From positions 2,976,001 to 3,040,000 of the forward strand of contig NZ_CP063373.1 in the NCBI RefSeq assembly GCF_015160855.1: a stretch of 64,000 nt of DNA. The letters are read 5' to 3'. This DNA is from Streptomyces ferrugineus. GTDB taxonomy: Bacteria; Actinomycetota; Actinomycetes; Streptomycetales; Streptomycetaceae. Below, one piece after another: positions 1-11,391 of this stretch. The translations under genes were made by a program, and so were the position numbers. Numbering within the stretch: the stretch's first letter is position 1; each line of letters starts with the position of its first letter. The notes beneath the pieces are model-generated. The model had not been told where the DNA came from. It saw only the letters and a list, made by a program, of their open reading frames with translations, and searched no databases.

Positions 1-350
1 CACAGGCGCTGGACGTGCTGTCGAACGGCGGCGTCCTGGGGATATTTCCCGAGGGCACCCGCGGCGAGGGCGACTTCGCCTCGCTGCGGGCCGGCCTCGC
101 CTACTTCGCGGTGCGCAGCGGCGCCCCGATCGTCCCGGTCGCGGTGCTGGGAAGTTCCGAGAAGCGGGGACGGTTGCTCAAGGGGCTGCCTCCGCTGCGG
201 CACCGCGTCGACGTCGTCTTCGGCGACCCGTTCGACGCGGGCGACGGCAGCGGGCGGCGCACGCGCACGGCGCTGGACGAGGCGACCGAGCGCATCCAGA
301 AGCAGCTCACCGAGCACCTGGAAAACGCCAGGCGGCTGACCGGCCGCTAG
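1..350 (+). CDS. 1-acyl-sn-glycerol-3-phosphate acyltransferase (PlsC-like), C-terminal part
   Basis: The 5' end lies outside the window. What remains is the C-terminal half of a PlsC/LPLAT acyltransferase, which transfers a fatty acyl group to lysophosphatidic acid at the membrane during phospholipid synthesis. The family block FPEGTR is visible at the start of the fragment (this Glu-Gly-Thr-Arg block binds the glycerol phosphate), followed by the usual AxxxxPIVPVAVLGS strand. The upstream HX4D catalytic block would be outside the window. The gene ends 80 bp before der on the same strand; the order cmk-plsC-der is familiar from actinobacteria, so co-transcription with der is likely. Family assignment is firm; the substrate is inferred. 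Confidence 0.85.
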   Translation, partial: QALDVLSNGGVLGIFPEGTRGEGDFASLRAGLAYFAVRSGAPIVPVAVLGSSEKRGRLLKGLPPLRHRVDVVFGDPFDAGDGSGRRTRTALDEATERIQKQLTEHLENARRLTGR

Positions 351-430
351 GCGACACTGAGTAGTGGATCAGCCGGGAGAAACCCGGGCGTTCCACCGAT
401 CACCACGATGAACTACGAGGTACGGACTTC

Positions 431-1909
431 ATGAACGACCACATCCACTCCGAGGGCTCGGGCGGAGAGCACGACCACGGAGAGCTTGGCGACGCCGAGT
501 ACGCGGAGTTCATGGAGCTCGCCGCGGAAGAGGGCTTCGACCTCGAGGACGTCGAGGGTGCCATCGAGGCGGCCGGTCACGGTCCGCTGCCGGTGCTCGC
601 CGTCGTCGGGCGGCCGAATGTCGGCAAGTCGACTCTCGTGAACCGGATCATCGGGCGCCGCGAGGCCGTCGTCGAGGACAAGCCCGGTGTCACCCGCGAC
701 CGCGTGACCTACGAGGCCGAGTGGGCGGGCCGCCGCTTCAAGGTCGTCGACACCGGCGGCTGGGAGCAGGACGTCTTCGGGATCGACGCCTCCGTGGCCG
801 CGCAGGCCGAGTTCGCGATCGAGGCCGCCGACGCCGTCGTGTTCGTCGTCGACGCCAAGGTGGGCGCCACCGACACCGACGAGGCGGTCGTACGACTGCT
901 GCGCAAGGCCGGCAAGCCCGTGGTGCTGTGCGCCAACAAGGTCGACGGCCCCAGCGGCGAGGCGGACGCCGCGTACCTGTGGTCCCTCGGCCTCGGTGAG
1001 CCGCACCCCGTCTCGGCCCTGCACGGCCGCGGCACCGGTGACATGCTGGACGCCGTCCTGGAGGCACTGCCGGACGCGCCGCGCGAGTCGTTCGGCGGGG
1101 GCGGCATCGGCGGCCCGCGCCGTATCGCCCTGATCGGCCGCCCGAACGTCGGCAAGTCCTCGCTGCTGAACAAGGTGGCGGGCGAGGAGCGTGTCGTCGT
1201 CAACGAACTGGCCGGCACCACCCGCGACCCGGTCGACGAGCTCATCGAACTGGGCGGCGTGACCTGGAAGTTCGTCGACACCGCGGGTATCCGCAAGCGC
1301 GTCCACCTCCAGCAGGGCGCCGACTACTACGCCTCGCTGCGCACCGCGGCCGCGGTCGAGAAGGCCGAGGTGGCGGTCATCCTGATCGACGCCTCCGAGT
1401 CCATCTCGGTCCAGGACCAGCGCATCGTCACCATGGCCGTCGAGGCGGGCCGCGCGATGGTCATCGCCTACAACAAGTGGGACACCCTCGACGAGGAGCG
1501 CCGCTACTACCTGGAGCGCGAGATCGAGACCGAGTTCGGCCAGGTCGCCTGGGCGCCCCGGGTCAATGTCTCGGCGTCCACCGGACGGCACATGGAGAAG
1601 CTGGTCCCGGCGATCGAGACGGCCCTCGCGGGCTGGGAGACCCGGGTCCCGACCGGCCGGCTGAACGCCTTCCTCGGTGAGCTGGTCGCCGCCCACCCTC
1701 ACCCGATCCGCGGCGGCAAGCAGCCCCGCATCCTGTTCGGCACCCAGGCCGGCACCAAGCCCCCGCGGTTCGTGCTCTTCGCCTCCGGCTTCATCGAGGC
1801 GGGCTACCGCCGCTTCATCGAACGCCGGCTGCGCGAGGAGTTCGGCTTCGAGGGCACGCCGATCCATATCTCGGTGCGGGTGCGCGAGAAGCGCGGCAGG
1901 AAGAAGTAG
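431..1909 (+). CDS. der: GTPase Der (EngA), ribosome assembly
   Basis: Der is an essential GTPase with two tandem G domains that acts in 50S ribosomal subunit maturation. Both G1 loops are present and intact (GRPNVGKST near residue 60 and GRPNVGKSS near 235). The switch regions carry GVTRD and GTTRD, the G3 motifs are DTGGW and DTAGI, and the G4 motifs are NKVD and NKWD. A C-terminal KH-like domain is followed by a basic tail ending in RKK. About 55 acidic, His-containing residues precede the first G domain, longer than the enterobacterial protein but usual as I recall for Streptomyces. The protein is 492 aa. ATG at 431 is the first in-frame start and the reading frame is uninterrupted. Confidence 0.97.
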   Translation: MNDHIHSEGSGGEHDHGELGDAEYAEFMELAAEEGFDLEDVEGAIEAAGHGPLPVLAVVGRPNVGKSTLVNRIIGRREAVVEDKPGVTRDRVTYEAEWAGRRFKVVDTGGWEQDVFGIDASVAAQAEFAIEAADAVVFVVDAKVGATDTDEAVVRLLRKAGKPVVLCANKVDGPSGEADAAYLWSLGLGEPHPVSALHGRGTGDMLDAVLEALPDAPRESFGGGGIGGPRRIALIGRPNVGKSSLLNKVAGEERVVVNELAGTTRDPVDELIELGGVTWKFVDTAGIRKRVHLQQGADYYASLRTAAAVEKAEVAVILIDASESISVQDQRIVTMAVEAGRAMVIAYNKWDTLDEERRYYLEREIETEFGQVAWAPRVNVSASTGRHMEKLVPAIETALAGWETRVPTGRLNAFLGELVAAHPHPIRGGKQPRILFGTQAGTKPPRFVLFASGFIEAGYRRFIERRLREEFGFEGTPIHISVRVREKRGRKK

Positions 1910-1938
1910 CGGCAGGAAGAAAGTAAACGGACACGACG

Positions 1939-1967
1939 AAGGGCGGCCCCGCTGAAGGGCCGCCCTT
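1939..1967. terminator. Bidirectional hairpin terminator after der
   Basis: Eleven-base perfect inverted repeat (AAGGGCGGCCC / GGGCCGCCCTT) around a 7-nt loop, between der and the convergent gene ending at 1976. With A and T runs at its feet it can work in both directions. Confidence 0.75.
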
Positions 1968-1975
1968 ACGTCTGC

Positions 1976-2329
1976 TCAGCCTCTGCGCGCCGGTGGCAGC
2001 GCGGCCGGGACATGGTGCATCCCCGAACCCTGCTGTCCGATGTGCCCGACGCGCTGCCACTGCGGCTGCTGACCGCCGTTGCCGTGCCGGGCGCTGTGCG
2101 CACCCGCGCTGTAGGCGCTGTACGAGCTGCTGAACGACCCCGGACGATGGCCGCCGTACGTGCCCGTACCGCGCTGGATGTTCCCGAACGCGACGAACCC
2201 CAGGTCCTCCTCCCCACTGCGATCACCCGGCAGCGAACGGAAGGACTTGACGTACTCGGCGTACAGCGCGTCGTAGATCGGCGTGGGCGATGGACCGCCC
2301 TGGAGGCGGGGAACGTCGTATGCATGCAC
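1976..2329 (-). CDS. Hypothetical protein, Gly/Ser/His-rich tail
   Basis: Unknown 117-aa protein read from a GTG at 2329. The first half (IYDALYAEYVKSFRSLPGDRSGEEDLGFVAFG) has the amino acid mix of a real folded segment with a helical stretch. The second half is low-complexity, rich in Gly, Ser, Tyr, His and Gln, and ends PPARRG. No signal peptide or membrane segment is seen. The opposite-strand reading frame is longer (2012-3481) but runs across the next gene and has no codon-bias support. The neighbour upstream on the same strand is another unknown gene, separated by a repeat-derived hairpin. No function is proposed. Confidence 0.6.
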   Translation of the reverse strand: MHAYDVPRLQGGPSPTPIYDALYAEYVKSFRSLPGDRSGEEDLGFVAFGNIQRGTGTYGGHRPGSFSSSYSAYSAGAHSARHGNGGQQPQWQRVGHIGQQGSGMHHVPAALPPARRG

Positions 2330-2370
2330 GTATGTCCAAACGACCCGGCACCGGAAGGGATGCGGCTGGG

Positions 2371-2406
2371 CGGCGCCCTAAAGGGGCGCGGGGCTGCGTC
2401 GATGTG
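2371..2406. repeat. Partial copy of a dispersed Streptomyces intergenic repeat
   Basis: The segment contains GCGCCC-TAAAG-GGGCGC followed by GGGGCTGCGTCGATGTG. I recall this as a very common intergenic element in Streptomyces. The 6-bp stem could act as a weak terminator for the gene ending at 2423 on the minus strand. Confidence 0.55.
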
Positions 2407-2422
2407 TGGAACGGGCGCGCTC

Positions 2423-3205
2423 TCACGTGCCGGCGAGCGGCAGCGCCGCCCCGACCAGCTTCCCGTTCGCCGCGGCCTTGTCCAGGGCGTCCCGCAGCAG
2501 GTCCTCCCTGGGCTGGCGCCCGATGGAGCCCACCGGCGCCGCGAACATCAGCACCTGCTGATGCTTGTTCGCGGCGGCCCGCCACCCGTCGGTCACCAGC
2601 AGCGGCTGGTGCGCCTGCCACCAGGCGACCGGCTGCCCCCCGTTGGTCCCCGGCTGCAGCACCGCGTGCAGCTGCCCCATCGCCAGCAGCACCGACCACC
2701 CGTGCAGCACCGGCGGCACATCGGCCAGCTCCGGCACCGGCATGAACCCCTGTTCGATGAGCAGCGGCAGGAAGTCGTCACCGGCGCCGGTCGCACCGGG
2801 GCGCACGATGGGCCCGGTCGGCTCGACGACGAGCGCGGGGTGCAACTCCCCGGCGATCAGCACCAGTCCGCTGGTCACGCCGAGCACGGCCTGCTCCGGC
2901 ACGATCTTGTCGGGCTCCAGGTCGACCGTGTCACCGGTGATGGACTTCACGGCGCCCTGCAACTGCTCCTCGGTGACCTGGACGACCTGCGACGGCAGAC
3001 AGGTGGCGTGGGCGAAGGCGAGGACGGCGGTCTCGTCCCCGATGAACAGGACGGTGCTGGTGCGCTCCTGTTCGGAATCGCCCGGGGTGCGGCAGGACGT
3101 GCAGTCGTAACTGCCGGGGGCGTTGTCTCCGGCGAGCAGCCGGTCGGCTTCCTCGTCGCCGATCTCGGCACGTACCTCGTCGCTGACGTCGAGCATGCGT
3201 GGCAC
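2423..3205 (-). CDS. Conserved hypothetical protein with CxxC
   Basis: Unknown protein of 260 aa. The start is GTG 3205, with GAGGAG about 9 nt upstream; an ATG three codons later is an alternative. Residues 1-30 are acidic. A CTSC pair occurs near residue 35 with a further single Cys about 35 residues later, so a small metal site is possible but not demonstrated. The rest alternates hydrophobic strands and helices without signal peptide or membrane segments, so it is probably cytoplasmic. It has no clear operon partner; the 538-bp region upstream separates it from a divergent secreted muralytic protein. Only the coding call is firm. Confidence 0.75.
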   Translation of the reverse strand: MPRMLDVSDEVRAEIGDEEADRLLAGDNAPGSYDCTSCRTPGDSEQERTSTVLFIGDETAVLAFAHATCLPSQVVQVTEEQLQGAVKSITGDTVDLEPDKIVPEQAVLGVTSGLVLIAGELHPALVVEPTGPIVRPGATGAGDDFLPLLIEQGFMPVPELADVPPVLHGWSVLLAMGQLHAVLQPGTNGGQPVAWWQAHQPLLVTDGWRAAANKHQQVLMFAAPVGSIGRQPREDLLRDALDKAAANGKLVGAALPLAGT

Positions 3206-4427
<1,222 letters not shown>

Positions 4428-4439
4428 GCACGGCCCACG

Positions 4440-4473
4440 GGGCCCCGCCCGGTCCGCCGACCGGGTGGGGCCC
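4440..4473 (+). terminator. Terminator after the Rpf/LysM gene
   Basis: Fourteen-base stem (GGGCCCCGCCCGGT / ACCGGGTGGGGCCC, one G-T pair) with a 6-nt loop, starting 13 nt after the stop codon. Confidence 0.7.
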
Positions 4474-4522
4474 TTGCGGCCATCGGACGCGCCGCACCGG
4501 TTGGCGGCAATAAGCTGCCTAG

Positions 4523-5674
<1,152 letters not shown>

Positions 5675-5678
<4 letters not shown>

Positions 5679-8407
5679 GCGGGGGCCTCCTGGGTGCCTG
5701 CCGCGTCGAGTACGCGGTCGGGTGGGCCGGAGGCGACGATGCGGCCGGCCGTCATGACGTGCACGGTGTCGGCGAGGTCGGCGACCAGGTCGAGGTCGTG
5801 CTCGACGACCAGGAGGGCCGTGCCGTCCGCGGCGAGGGCTTTCAGAACCCGGGTGAGTGCGGTGACTTCCGCCGTGTCCAGGCCGGCGGCGGGTTCGTCC
5901 AGCAGCAGCACGCGCGGGCTGCCGGCGAGGGCTCGGGCGAGTTCGACACGCCGGAGGGTGCCGGTGGGGAGATCGGCGGCGGGCAGGGAGCGTACGGGGC
6001 CGTCCAGGCCCAGGAGCCGGAGGGCTCGCTCCACGGCCGACGGGTCCTTCAGACGGCCCTGTTCGGCGCCCACACGGACGTTCTCGGCCACCGTGAGGGA
6101 GGGGAACACGGCCAGTTGCTGGAAGGTGCGGGCGACGCCTAGGCGGGTGCGGGCGTGGGCGGGCAGGTGGGTGATGTCGCGGGTGCCGAACCGGACTTGG
6201 CCGTGGGTGGGGCGGTGGGTGCCGGCCAGACAGTGGAACAGGGTGGTCTTGCCCGCGCCGTTGGGGCCGATGATCGCGGTGACCTTGCCCGGGGGGACCG
6301 TGAGGGTGACGTCGTCGAGGGCGGTGAAGGTGTCGTAGCGCGCCTGGAGGTGGTGGGCGGTGAGGACGCGGCCTTCGGCCGCGTTTGGGTTCCCACCCGT
6401 ACCGCCCGTGCGGCTTTCGTCGTCGGGCGCGGGTGGCCCCTGTGGGGGGCGAGCGCCGTCGGCGGCTGCGGCGGGCCGGTCGGTTAGGTGTGTCGCTGCC
6501 GAGCCCGACGCGGTCACGCCGGTCAGAGCCCGACGGGGGGCTCGTTCCCGCCCGGGTGGGTGCAGCCGCCCGCGTACCTGCGCACCCAGCGTCGTGAGCC
6601 GCGCCCCGCGCCGCTGGCGCAGCCTCCCCGACGCCGCTCGCAGCGCCTCGTACGGTCCCCCCGGGAACCGTCCCACCAGCACCGCCAGCACCCCGATCAG
6701 CGCCGCCGCCACCCCGCCCCGGGCGCCCGCGTCGAGGCCGACCAGGAGGGCCGCCGCGATCAGGGCGCCCAGGGTGCTGTCGGCGCCGAGGACCACCACC
6801 GCGGCGAACCAGAGCAGACCGCGGACCGGGTCGTAGGCGGCGGGGTCGAAGGCGCGCAGGCCCATGCCGAGCATCCCGCCGCCGAGGGCGGCCAGGGCGG
6901 CGCCCGAGACGAAGGCCAGGAGCTTGAGCGAGGGCACCTGGACGCCCGCCGCCGACGCGCCGGACTCGTGGTCCCGCATCGCCGCCAGGGCCCGTCCCGT
7001 GCGGCCCCGGCGCAGCAGCCAGGCCGCCAGCAGGGCGGCGGCCAGGAGGCAGAGCTCCAGGACGTAGTACGCGCGGTCGCCCTCGAAGCCAGCCGGGCGG
7101 CCCAGGGACAGGCCCGCGACGGCGTACGGCTGGGCGAAGACGAAGCGGCTCACGCCGACGCCCACCGCGAACGTGGCCAGCGCCAGGGCCAGGCCCCGGC
7201 GGCTGATCGCCGGCCAGCCCGTGAGCAGGCCCAGGGGGGCCACCAGGACCACCGCCAGCGCCAGTGCCGCCAGCTCCGGCAGCCGGGGCAGGCCCGGGAA
7301 GCGCCCCGCCGCCAGCAGGGCCGTGAACAGGGCGCCCAGGCCCGCGTACGCCGCCTGGCCGAGGGAGATCTGGCCGCCGCGGCCGGTGACGACCACGAGG
7401 GACAGCAGCACCACGGCCAGCGCCGGGACCTGTACCGACGTATGCAGGTCCGAGCCCGCGAAGCCCAGGGGGAGCAGGAACAGCACGGCCGCCACGATCC
7501 AGGCGCCCGGCGGGGTCGGCACGCGCGCGGTGGCCGTGCGGGGCAGGGCGTCGCGGGTGCCGACGCCGGGCAGGGCCAGGGCCGCGATCAGCAGGGCCAC
7601 CACGAAGAGGTTGGTGCCGACCGCCTGGAGCAGCGGGGCACCCCAGCCCGACGGGTGCAGACGGGTCAGCTGGCTCTGGGCCACGCCGATGGCCAGCGCC
7701 GTCACCACCGCGACCGGCAGGCTGCGCATCCGCGCGGCCACCGCGACCGCGACCACCTCCATGACCAGCAGCGGCATGCCGTACGGGTCCAGACGCAGGT
7801 ACGGCGCGAGCAGTACGCCCGTCAGGCCCGCCGTGAACGAGCCGAACGCCCAGCCCGCCGCAGCCACCCGGTCCGCGTCGATACCCCCGAGGACGGCCAG
7901 CTGCCGGTCGTCCACCACGGCACGCAGCTCCCGGCCGAAGCGCGTCCAGCGGATCACCGCGCCGACCCCGGCCGCCAGCAGCAGGGCCACCGCGAGCTGA
8001 CCCCACGGATCCGCCGACACCAGCTCAGGGGCGTCGTCCCGGGCCCCCTGGCCCCACAGCAGCGCCGCGCCGCCCACCAGCAGCACGAACACACCGATGG
8101 AGGCCACCAGGGTCTGCGCCGGGTCGCCGCCCAGGACCGACAGCGGACGGAAGACGAACCGTTCCAGCGCCATCCCGATCGCGGGCGCCAGGACCAGCAG
8201 TGTCACCGTCGCGCCCGCCCACAGCGGCCAGCCCCACTCCACGACGCACTGGCGCAGCACATACGCGCACAGCATCGCGATCGCCCCGTGCGCGAAGTTC
8301 AGCACGCCCGTCGCACGGTAGGTGACCACCAGGCCGATGCCGGTGAGCGCGGCGGCGCTGCCGACCGACAGACCGGCCAGGGTGAGGTCGTACGTCAGGG
8401 AGGACAT
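5675..8407 (-). CDS. Fused LivH-LivM-LivG branched-chain amino acid ABC transporter
   Basis: A 910-aa polypeptide that joins two permeases and one ATPase of the HAAT importer family, normally three genes. Residues 1 to about 300 are LivH-like (YRATGVLNFAHGAIAM). Residues of about 300-600 are LivM-like (GRGGQISLGQAAYAG and MRDHESGASAAGV). A basic, Pro/Gly-rich linker follows to about 670, then a LivG-like ATPase. That domain has an intact Walker A (GPNGAGKTT), Walker B (VLLLDEPAAGLD) and switch His (VVEHD), but its signature is degenerate (LPTGTLRRVE in place of L-YG-Q-R). There is no frameshift; the open frame is continuous and its 3' end overlaps livF by four bases. The upstream gene's stop overlaps this ATG by one base. 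The substrate is inferred only from the family and the divergent binding protein. Confidence 0.88.
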
Positions 8408-8898
8408 CAGCCATCCGCTTCGGCGGGCTCACAGATCGGGCACGGGCCCAGTTCGCCGCTCCTCACCAGCTTCGCATCGACGGGGACGGCCTCCACCTTC
8501 CCGGCGACCAGCGGACAGTCCGCCCGGTGCCAGAGCGTGCCGCCGGGCACCATCAGCAACTCCCCGCTGACCGCGAGCGGCGCCGCGGCCGACTGCCCGG
8601 ACTCCTCGGCGTCGGCCGGCTCGGCGTCCACCAGAAGGCCGTACAGCTCCTCCACGCGCGTGGCGGCGAGCGCGCCCCGGCCATGGGTCAGCAGCACCGC
8701 CCCGGCGATGATCAGCGCGGCCCCCGGCACCGTGCAGGACGCCAGGTACGGCAGCTGCCGCTCGGCGAACCGCTCGCCGGAGACGCCGTACCAGCCGATG
8801 ACGCACAGCACCGCGCCGGCCGCGAGCGCGGCCCAGCCGGCCCAGAGGACGGGGTGCACGGTCCGCAGTCGGGCTGTCCGCATCGCTGGCTCCCACAT
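8407..8898 (-). CDS. Small membrane protein with C-terminal Cys pairs
   Basis: Unknown protein of about 163 aa. Two hydrophobic segments near the N-terminus (VLWAGWAALAAGAVLCVIGWYG and CTVPGAALIIAGAVLLTHG) are followed by a soluble domain. Its end carries WHRADCPLVAGK and GPCPICEPAEADG, a pattern that could bind a metal. The stop codon overlaps the start of the LivHMG fusion gene (TGATG), placing it first in that operon and suggesting an accessory role for the transporter, although no function is known. The start is uncertain: ATG 8898 is used here; ATG 8937 would add 13 residues and neither has a strong ribosome binding site. Confidence 0.65.
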   Translation of the reverse strand: MWEPAMRTARLRTVHPVLWAGWAALAAGAVLCVIGWYGVSGERFAERQLPYLASCTVPGAALIIAGAVLLTHGRGALAATRVEELYGLLVDAEPADAEESGQSAAAPLAVSGELLMVPGGTLWHRADCPLVAGKVEAVPVDAKLVRSGELGPCPICEPAEADG

Positions 8899-9048
8899 GT
8901 CGGGTTCTCGTGTGCCTGCACATCGGATTTCCCGCATGTGCCCGGCCGTCTTCCAAGTCCGCCGATGGACTTGCACTATGCCTCGTGCAAGCTGACCCTG
9001 AAAGCACCGGGCGCAGCCCGCCCGAATCGACACCCGGTGGTGAGCCAG

Positions 9049-9594
9049 ATGGTTCTCGGGAGCGACCTCAGGCGGAGCGGCGCGCGCAGGGGACGGGGGA
9101 CGGCGCTGGCGGCCGCCCTGCTCCTCATCCTCGCCCCGGCCCTCGCGGCGTGCAGCGACGACGAGGGCGGCGGCGGCAACGAGACCCCGCCGACACCGAC
9201 CGTCGAGCGGACCTCACCGGCCGCTTCGGCGCCCGCCGACGCGGCGGCGGCCGAGACGGAGATCAAGCAGAACTGGCAGAAGTTCTTCGACCCGAAGACC
9301 TCCCTGGAGGACAAGCGCACCGTCCTGGAGAACGGCGAGCAGATGGCGCCGGTCCTCCAGGCGTTCAGCGGCGACGAGCGCGGCGGGCAGGTCCAGGCGA
9401 AGGTCTCCAAGGTCGAGTTCACCTCGCCGACCGAGGCGGACGTGACGTACGACCTGACGCTGAAGGGCGCCACCGCCCTGCCGAACGCCGCCGGGACCGC
9501 CGTCGAGCAGGACGGCACCTGGAAGGTCTCCGCGAAGACCCTGTGCGCGCTGGTCCAGATGAGCGGCAATGGGTCGCCGATCCCGGGGTGCTGA
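9049..9594 (+). CDS. Putative secreted lipoprotein upstream of the substrate-binding protein
   Basis: A protein of about 181 aa with a lipoprotein signal: basic n-region RRSGARRGRG, hydrophobic core ALAAALLLILAPAL and lipobox LAAC. The mature part starts with an acidic/Gly, Thr/Pro-rich linker, then a fold of about 110 residues with an alpha + beta pattern resembling small SnoaL/NTF2-like or DUF4878-type lipoproteins (IKQNWQKFFDP at its start). It is divergent from the transporter operon and overlaps the next gene by 26 bp, so it is probably co-expressed with it. GTG 9040 is an alternative start. Its role is unknown; membrane anchoring outside the cell is well supported. Confidence 0.75.
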   Translation: MVLGSDLRRSGARRGRGTALAAALLLILAPALAACSDDEGGGGNETPPTPTVERTSPAASAPADAAAAETEIKQNWQKFFDPKTSLEDKRTVLENGEQMAPVLQAFSGDERGGQVQAKVSKVEFTSPTEADVTYDLTLKGATALPNAAGTAVEQDGTWKVSAKTLCALVQMSGNGSPIPGC

Positions 9595-10867
9595 GGCGGC
9601 GATAGCCGTGCTGGTGCTGGCTCTGAGTACGGCGTGCGGAAGCCGGCTGCCGGAGAGCGACTTCGAGCACCGCGGCCGGGGCACTCCCGCGGAGCCGGCG
9701 GACCGCGGCCCGATCCGCGTCGGCGTCATCACCAGCGCCACCAGCCCGGTCGGCGGCAACGCCTTCACCGGCCCGCGCGACGGCGCCAAGGCGTACTTCG
9801 ACCGGCTCAACGCGCGCGGCGGCATCGACGGCCGCCGCGTCGAGGTGCGCCTGTGCGACGACGGCGGCAGCGGCGTCGGCAACAACGAGTGCGTGCACGA
9901 GCTGATCGACGAGGACAAGGTCGTCGCCCTGGTCGCCACCACCGCCCTGGACTACGCGGGCGCCTCGCGCGTCTCACGCGCGCGCGTGCCCGACATCGGA
10001 GGCCAGCCCATCGGGGCCGCCTACGACACCTACCCGCACCTGTACAGCATCTACGGCAGCCTCGCGCCCCGCGACGGCACCACCGGCTGGGACGGCGAGC
10101 AGTACGGCGGCACCGAGGTCTACCGCTACTTCAAGCGCGAGCACGGCGCCCGCACGGCCGCCGTCGTCTCCTACAACCAGCCCGCGTCCGCCGCCTACGC
10201 CCGGCTCGTCGAGCGGGGCCTGAAGGCCGAGGGCTACAAGGTGGTCACCGAGCAGGTCGACTTCGCGCTGCCCAACTTCCGCGCGGTCGCCGCCGATCTC
10301 AAGGAGCAGGGCGCCGACCTCGTCTTCGACGCCATCGACAGCCACGGCAACGCCCGGCTGTGCGAGGCGATGGACGACGTCGGCGCCGAGGTCACCGCCA
10401 AGGTCACGAACGTACAGAACTGGACGTCCACCGTCGCCGAGGACTACAAGGACGCCCCGCGCTGCCGCAACGCCCTGTGGGCGACCGGATCGTCCCGCAA
10501 CTTCGAGGACACGGACCACGACGCCGTACGGGAGTTCCGGGACGCCACCAAAGGGCTGCGGACGCACTCCCAGTGGCAGCTCGAGGGCTGGGCGGCGGCC
10601 ATGTGGTTCACGGACGCGGCCAGGTCGTGCGCGGAGTCGGACACCGGCGTCACGCGCGCGTGCGTCGACGACCACATGAACCGCAGCCAGGGATACACCG
10701 CCGACGGCCTGCTGATCCCGGTCCGGTTCGAGCGGCTGCCCGAGCCGCCCAGGAGCCGCCGGACCTGTCTGTCGGCGGCCCGCTGGGAGGACGGCCGGGG
10801 CTGGATCTCCCAGGGCGACATGAACACCACCTGCTTCGAGGTGCCGCAGCTCTCGTACGAGCCGTGA
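9569..10867 (+). CDS. Extracytoplasmic substrate-binding lipoprotein (LivJ-like)
   Basis: A 432-aa periplasmic-binding-protein-type I lipoprotein of the branched-chain amino acid family. The lipobox is LSTAC near residue 23. The mature part opens with IRVGVITSATSPVGGNAFTGPRDGAKAYFDRLNARGGIDGR, the typical ligand-binding N-terminal lobe, then the second lobe (GLKAEGYKVVTEQVDFALPNFRAVAADLKEQGADLVF). ATG 9569 lies inside the end of the preceding lipoprotein gene. It faces the LivF/LivHMG operon across a divergent spacer and is the natural binding subunit for that importer. The ligand could be an amino acid, amide or aromatic acid; the sequence does not decide. Confidence 0.85.
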   Translation: MGRRSRGAEAAIAVLVLALSTACGSRLPESDFEHRGRGTPAEPADRGPIRVGVITSATSPVGGNAFTGPRDGAKAYFDRLNARGGIDGRRVEVRLCDDGGSGVGNNECVHELIDEDKVVALVATTALDYAGASRVSRARVPDIGGQPIGAAYDTYPHLYSIYGSLAPRDGTTGWDGEQYGGTEVYRYFKREHGARTAAVVSYNQPASAAYARLVERGLKAEGYKVVTEQVDFALPNFRAVAADLKEQGADLVFDAIDSHGNARLCEAMDDVGAEVTAKVTNVQNWTSTVAEDYKDAPRCRNALWATGSSRNFEDTDHDAVREFRDATKGLRTHSQWQLEGWAAAMWFTDAARSCAESDTGVTRACVDDHMNRSQGYTADGLLIPVRFERLPEPPRSRRTCLSAARWEDGRGWISQGDMNTTCFEVPQLSYEP

Positions 10868-10938
10868 CGGGCAACCAAAAGGCCGCATCGCCGGTCCAAC
10901 CGACAGAGCACACAGCGCGGAGGGAGGAACCGCAGCGC

Positions 10939-11385
10939 ATGACGCCCGTGCCGCAGGCCGCACCACTGCGCGCCGACTGCATCGCGGATTCGGCCGGCGG
11001 GCTGACCTTCGACGTCACGGCGGCGGCCGGGGCGAGCGGGCCCGCCCATCTCGTACTGCGCCACCGCGAGGGCCACGAGGAGGTCACCCTGCCTCTGACC
11101 CCGGCCACCACCGGCCGCCTGCGCGCCGCCCTGCCGAGCAGCGTGGCGCTGCCGGAGGGCCACTGGGACGCGTTCGCGCGCGTGACGGAGGGTGAGCCGC
11201 ACCGTCTGATGCCGGGTGCCATGAAGGTGCACTCCCTGGCTTCTCGGGTCCCGTACGAAACCCGCCAGGGAAACCTGAGCGTCGAATGCCGGTTAGCGGC
11301 AACACCCTTAGGGGCGCGGGGAACTGCGCGACCAGCCACAATGGACCCGCAGCCGCCCGCAATCCCCGTACCCCCGAGCCATTAG
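10939..11385 (+). CDS. Hypothetical protein whose C-terminus is read from a dispersed repeat
   Basis: A 148-aa protein with an excellent ribosome binding site (GGAGGGAGGAAC) before ATG 10939. Residues 1 to about 115 look like one immunoglobulin-like or beta-rich domain (LVLRHREGHEEVTLPLTP..., HWDAFARVTEGE). After VPYETRQGNLSVECR the sequence turns into the translation of an intergenic repeat (see the repeat entry), which also supplies the stop codon. This tail contains two TTA leucine codons, rare in Streptomyces and read by the bldA tRNA. I recall longer proteins in other Streptomyces that continue past this point, so a 3' truncation by the repeat is suspected but not proven. Function unknown. 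Confidence 0.65.
   Translation: MTPVPQAAPLRADCIADSAGGLTFDVTAAAGASGPAHLVLRHREGHEEVTLPLTPATTGRLRAALPSSVALPEGHWDAFARVTEGEPHRLMPGAMKVHSLASRVPYETRQGNLSVECRLAATPLGARGTARPATMDPQPPAIPVPPSH
11290..11385 (+). repeat. Dispersed Streptomyces intergenic repeat, read through by a CDS
   Basis: The segment reads AGCGGCAACACCC then TTAGGGGCGCGGGGAACTG, CGCGACCAGCCAC and a Pro-codon-rich end. I recognise this as a highly repeated Streptomyces intergenic element, usually found just downstream of genes. Here it supplies the last 30 or so codons of the hypothetical gene. Its copy number in this genome cannot be seen from the window. Confidence 0.6.
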
Positions 11386-11391
11386 GCGCCC

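Noticed and set aside
413..1867. Long minus-strand open frame opposite der
   Set aside because: It is a GC-rich shadow of der: no start signal, no recognisable domain, and der is unambiguous.
6488..8995. 835-codon plus-strand open frame across the transporter operon
   Set aside because: It is Arg/Gln/Pro/His-rich shadow translation of the LivHMG gene; the minus-strand product has all family motifs.
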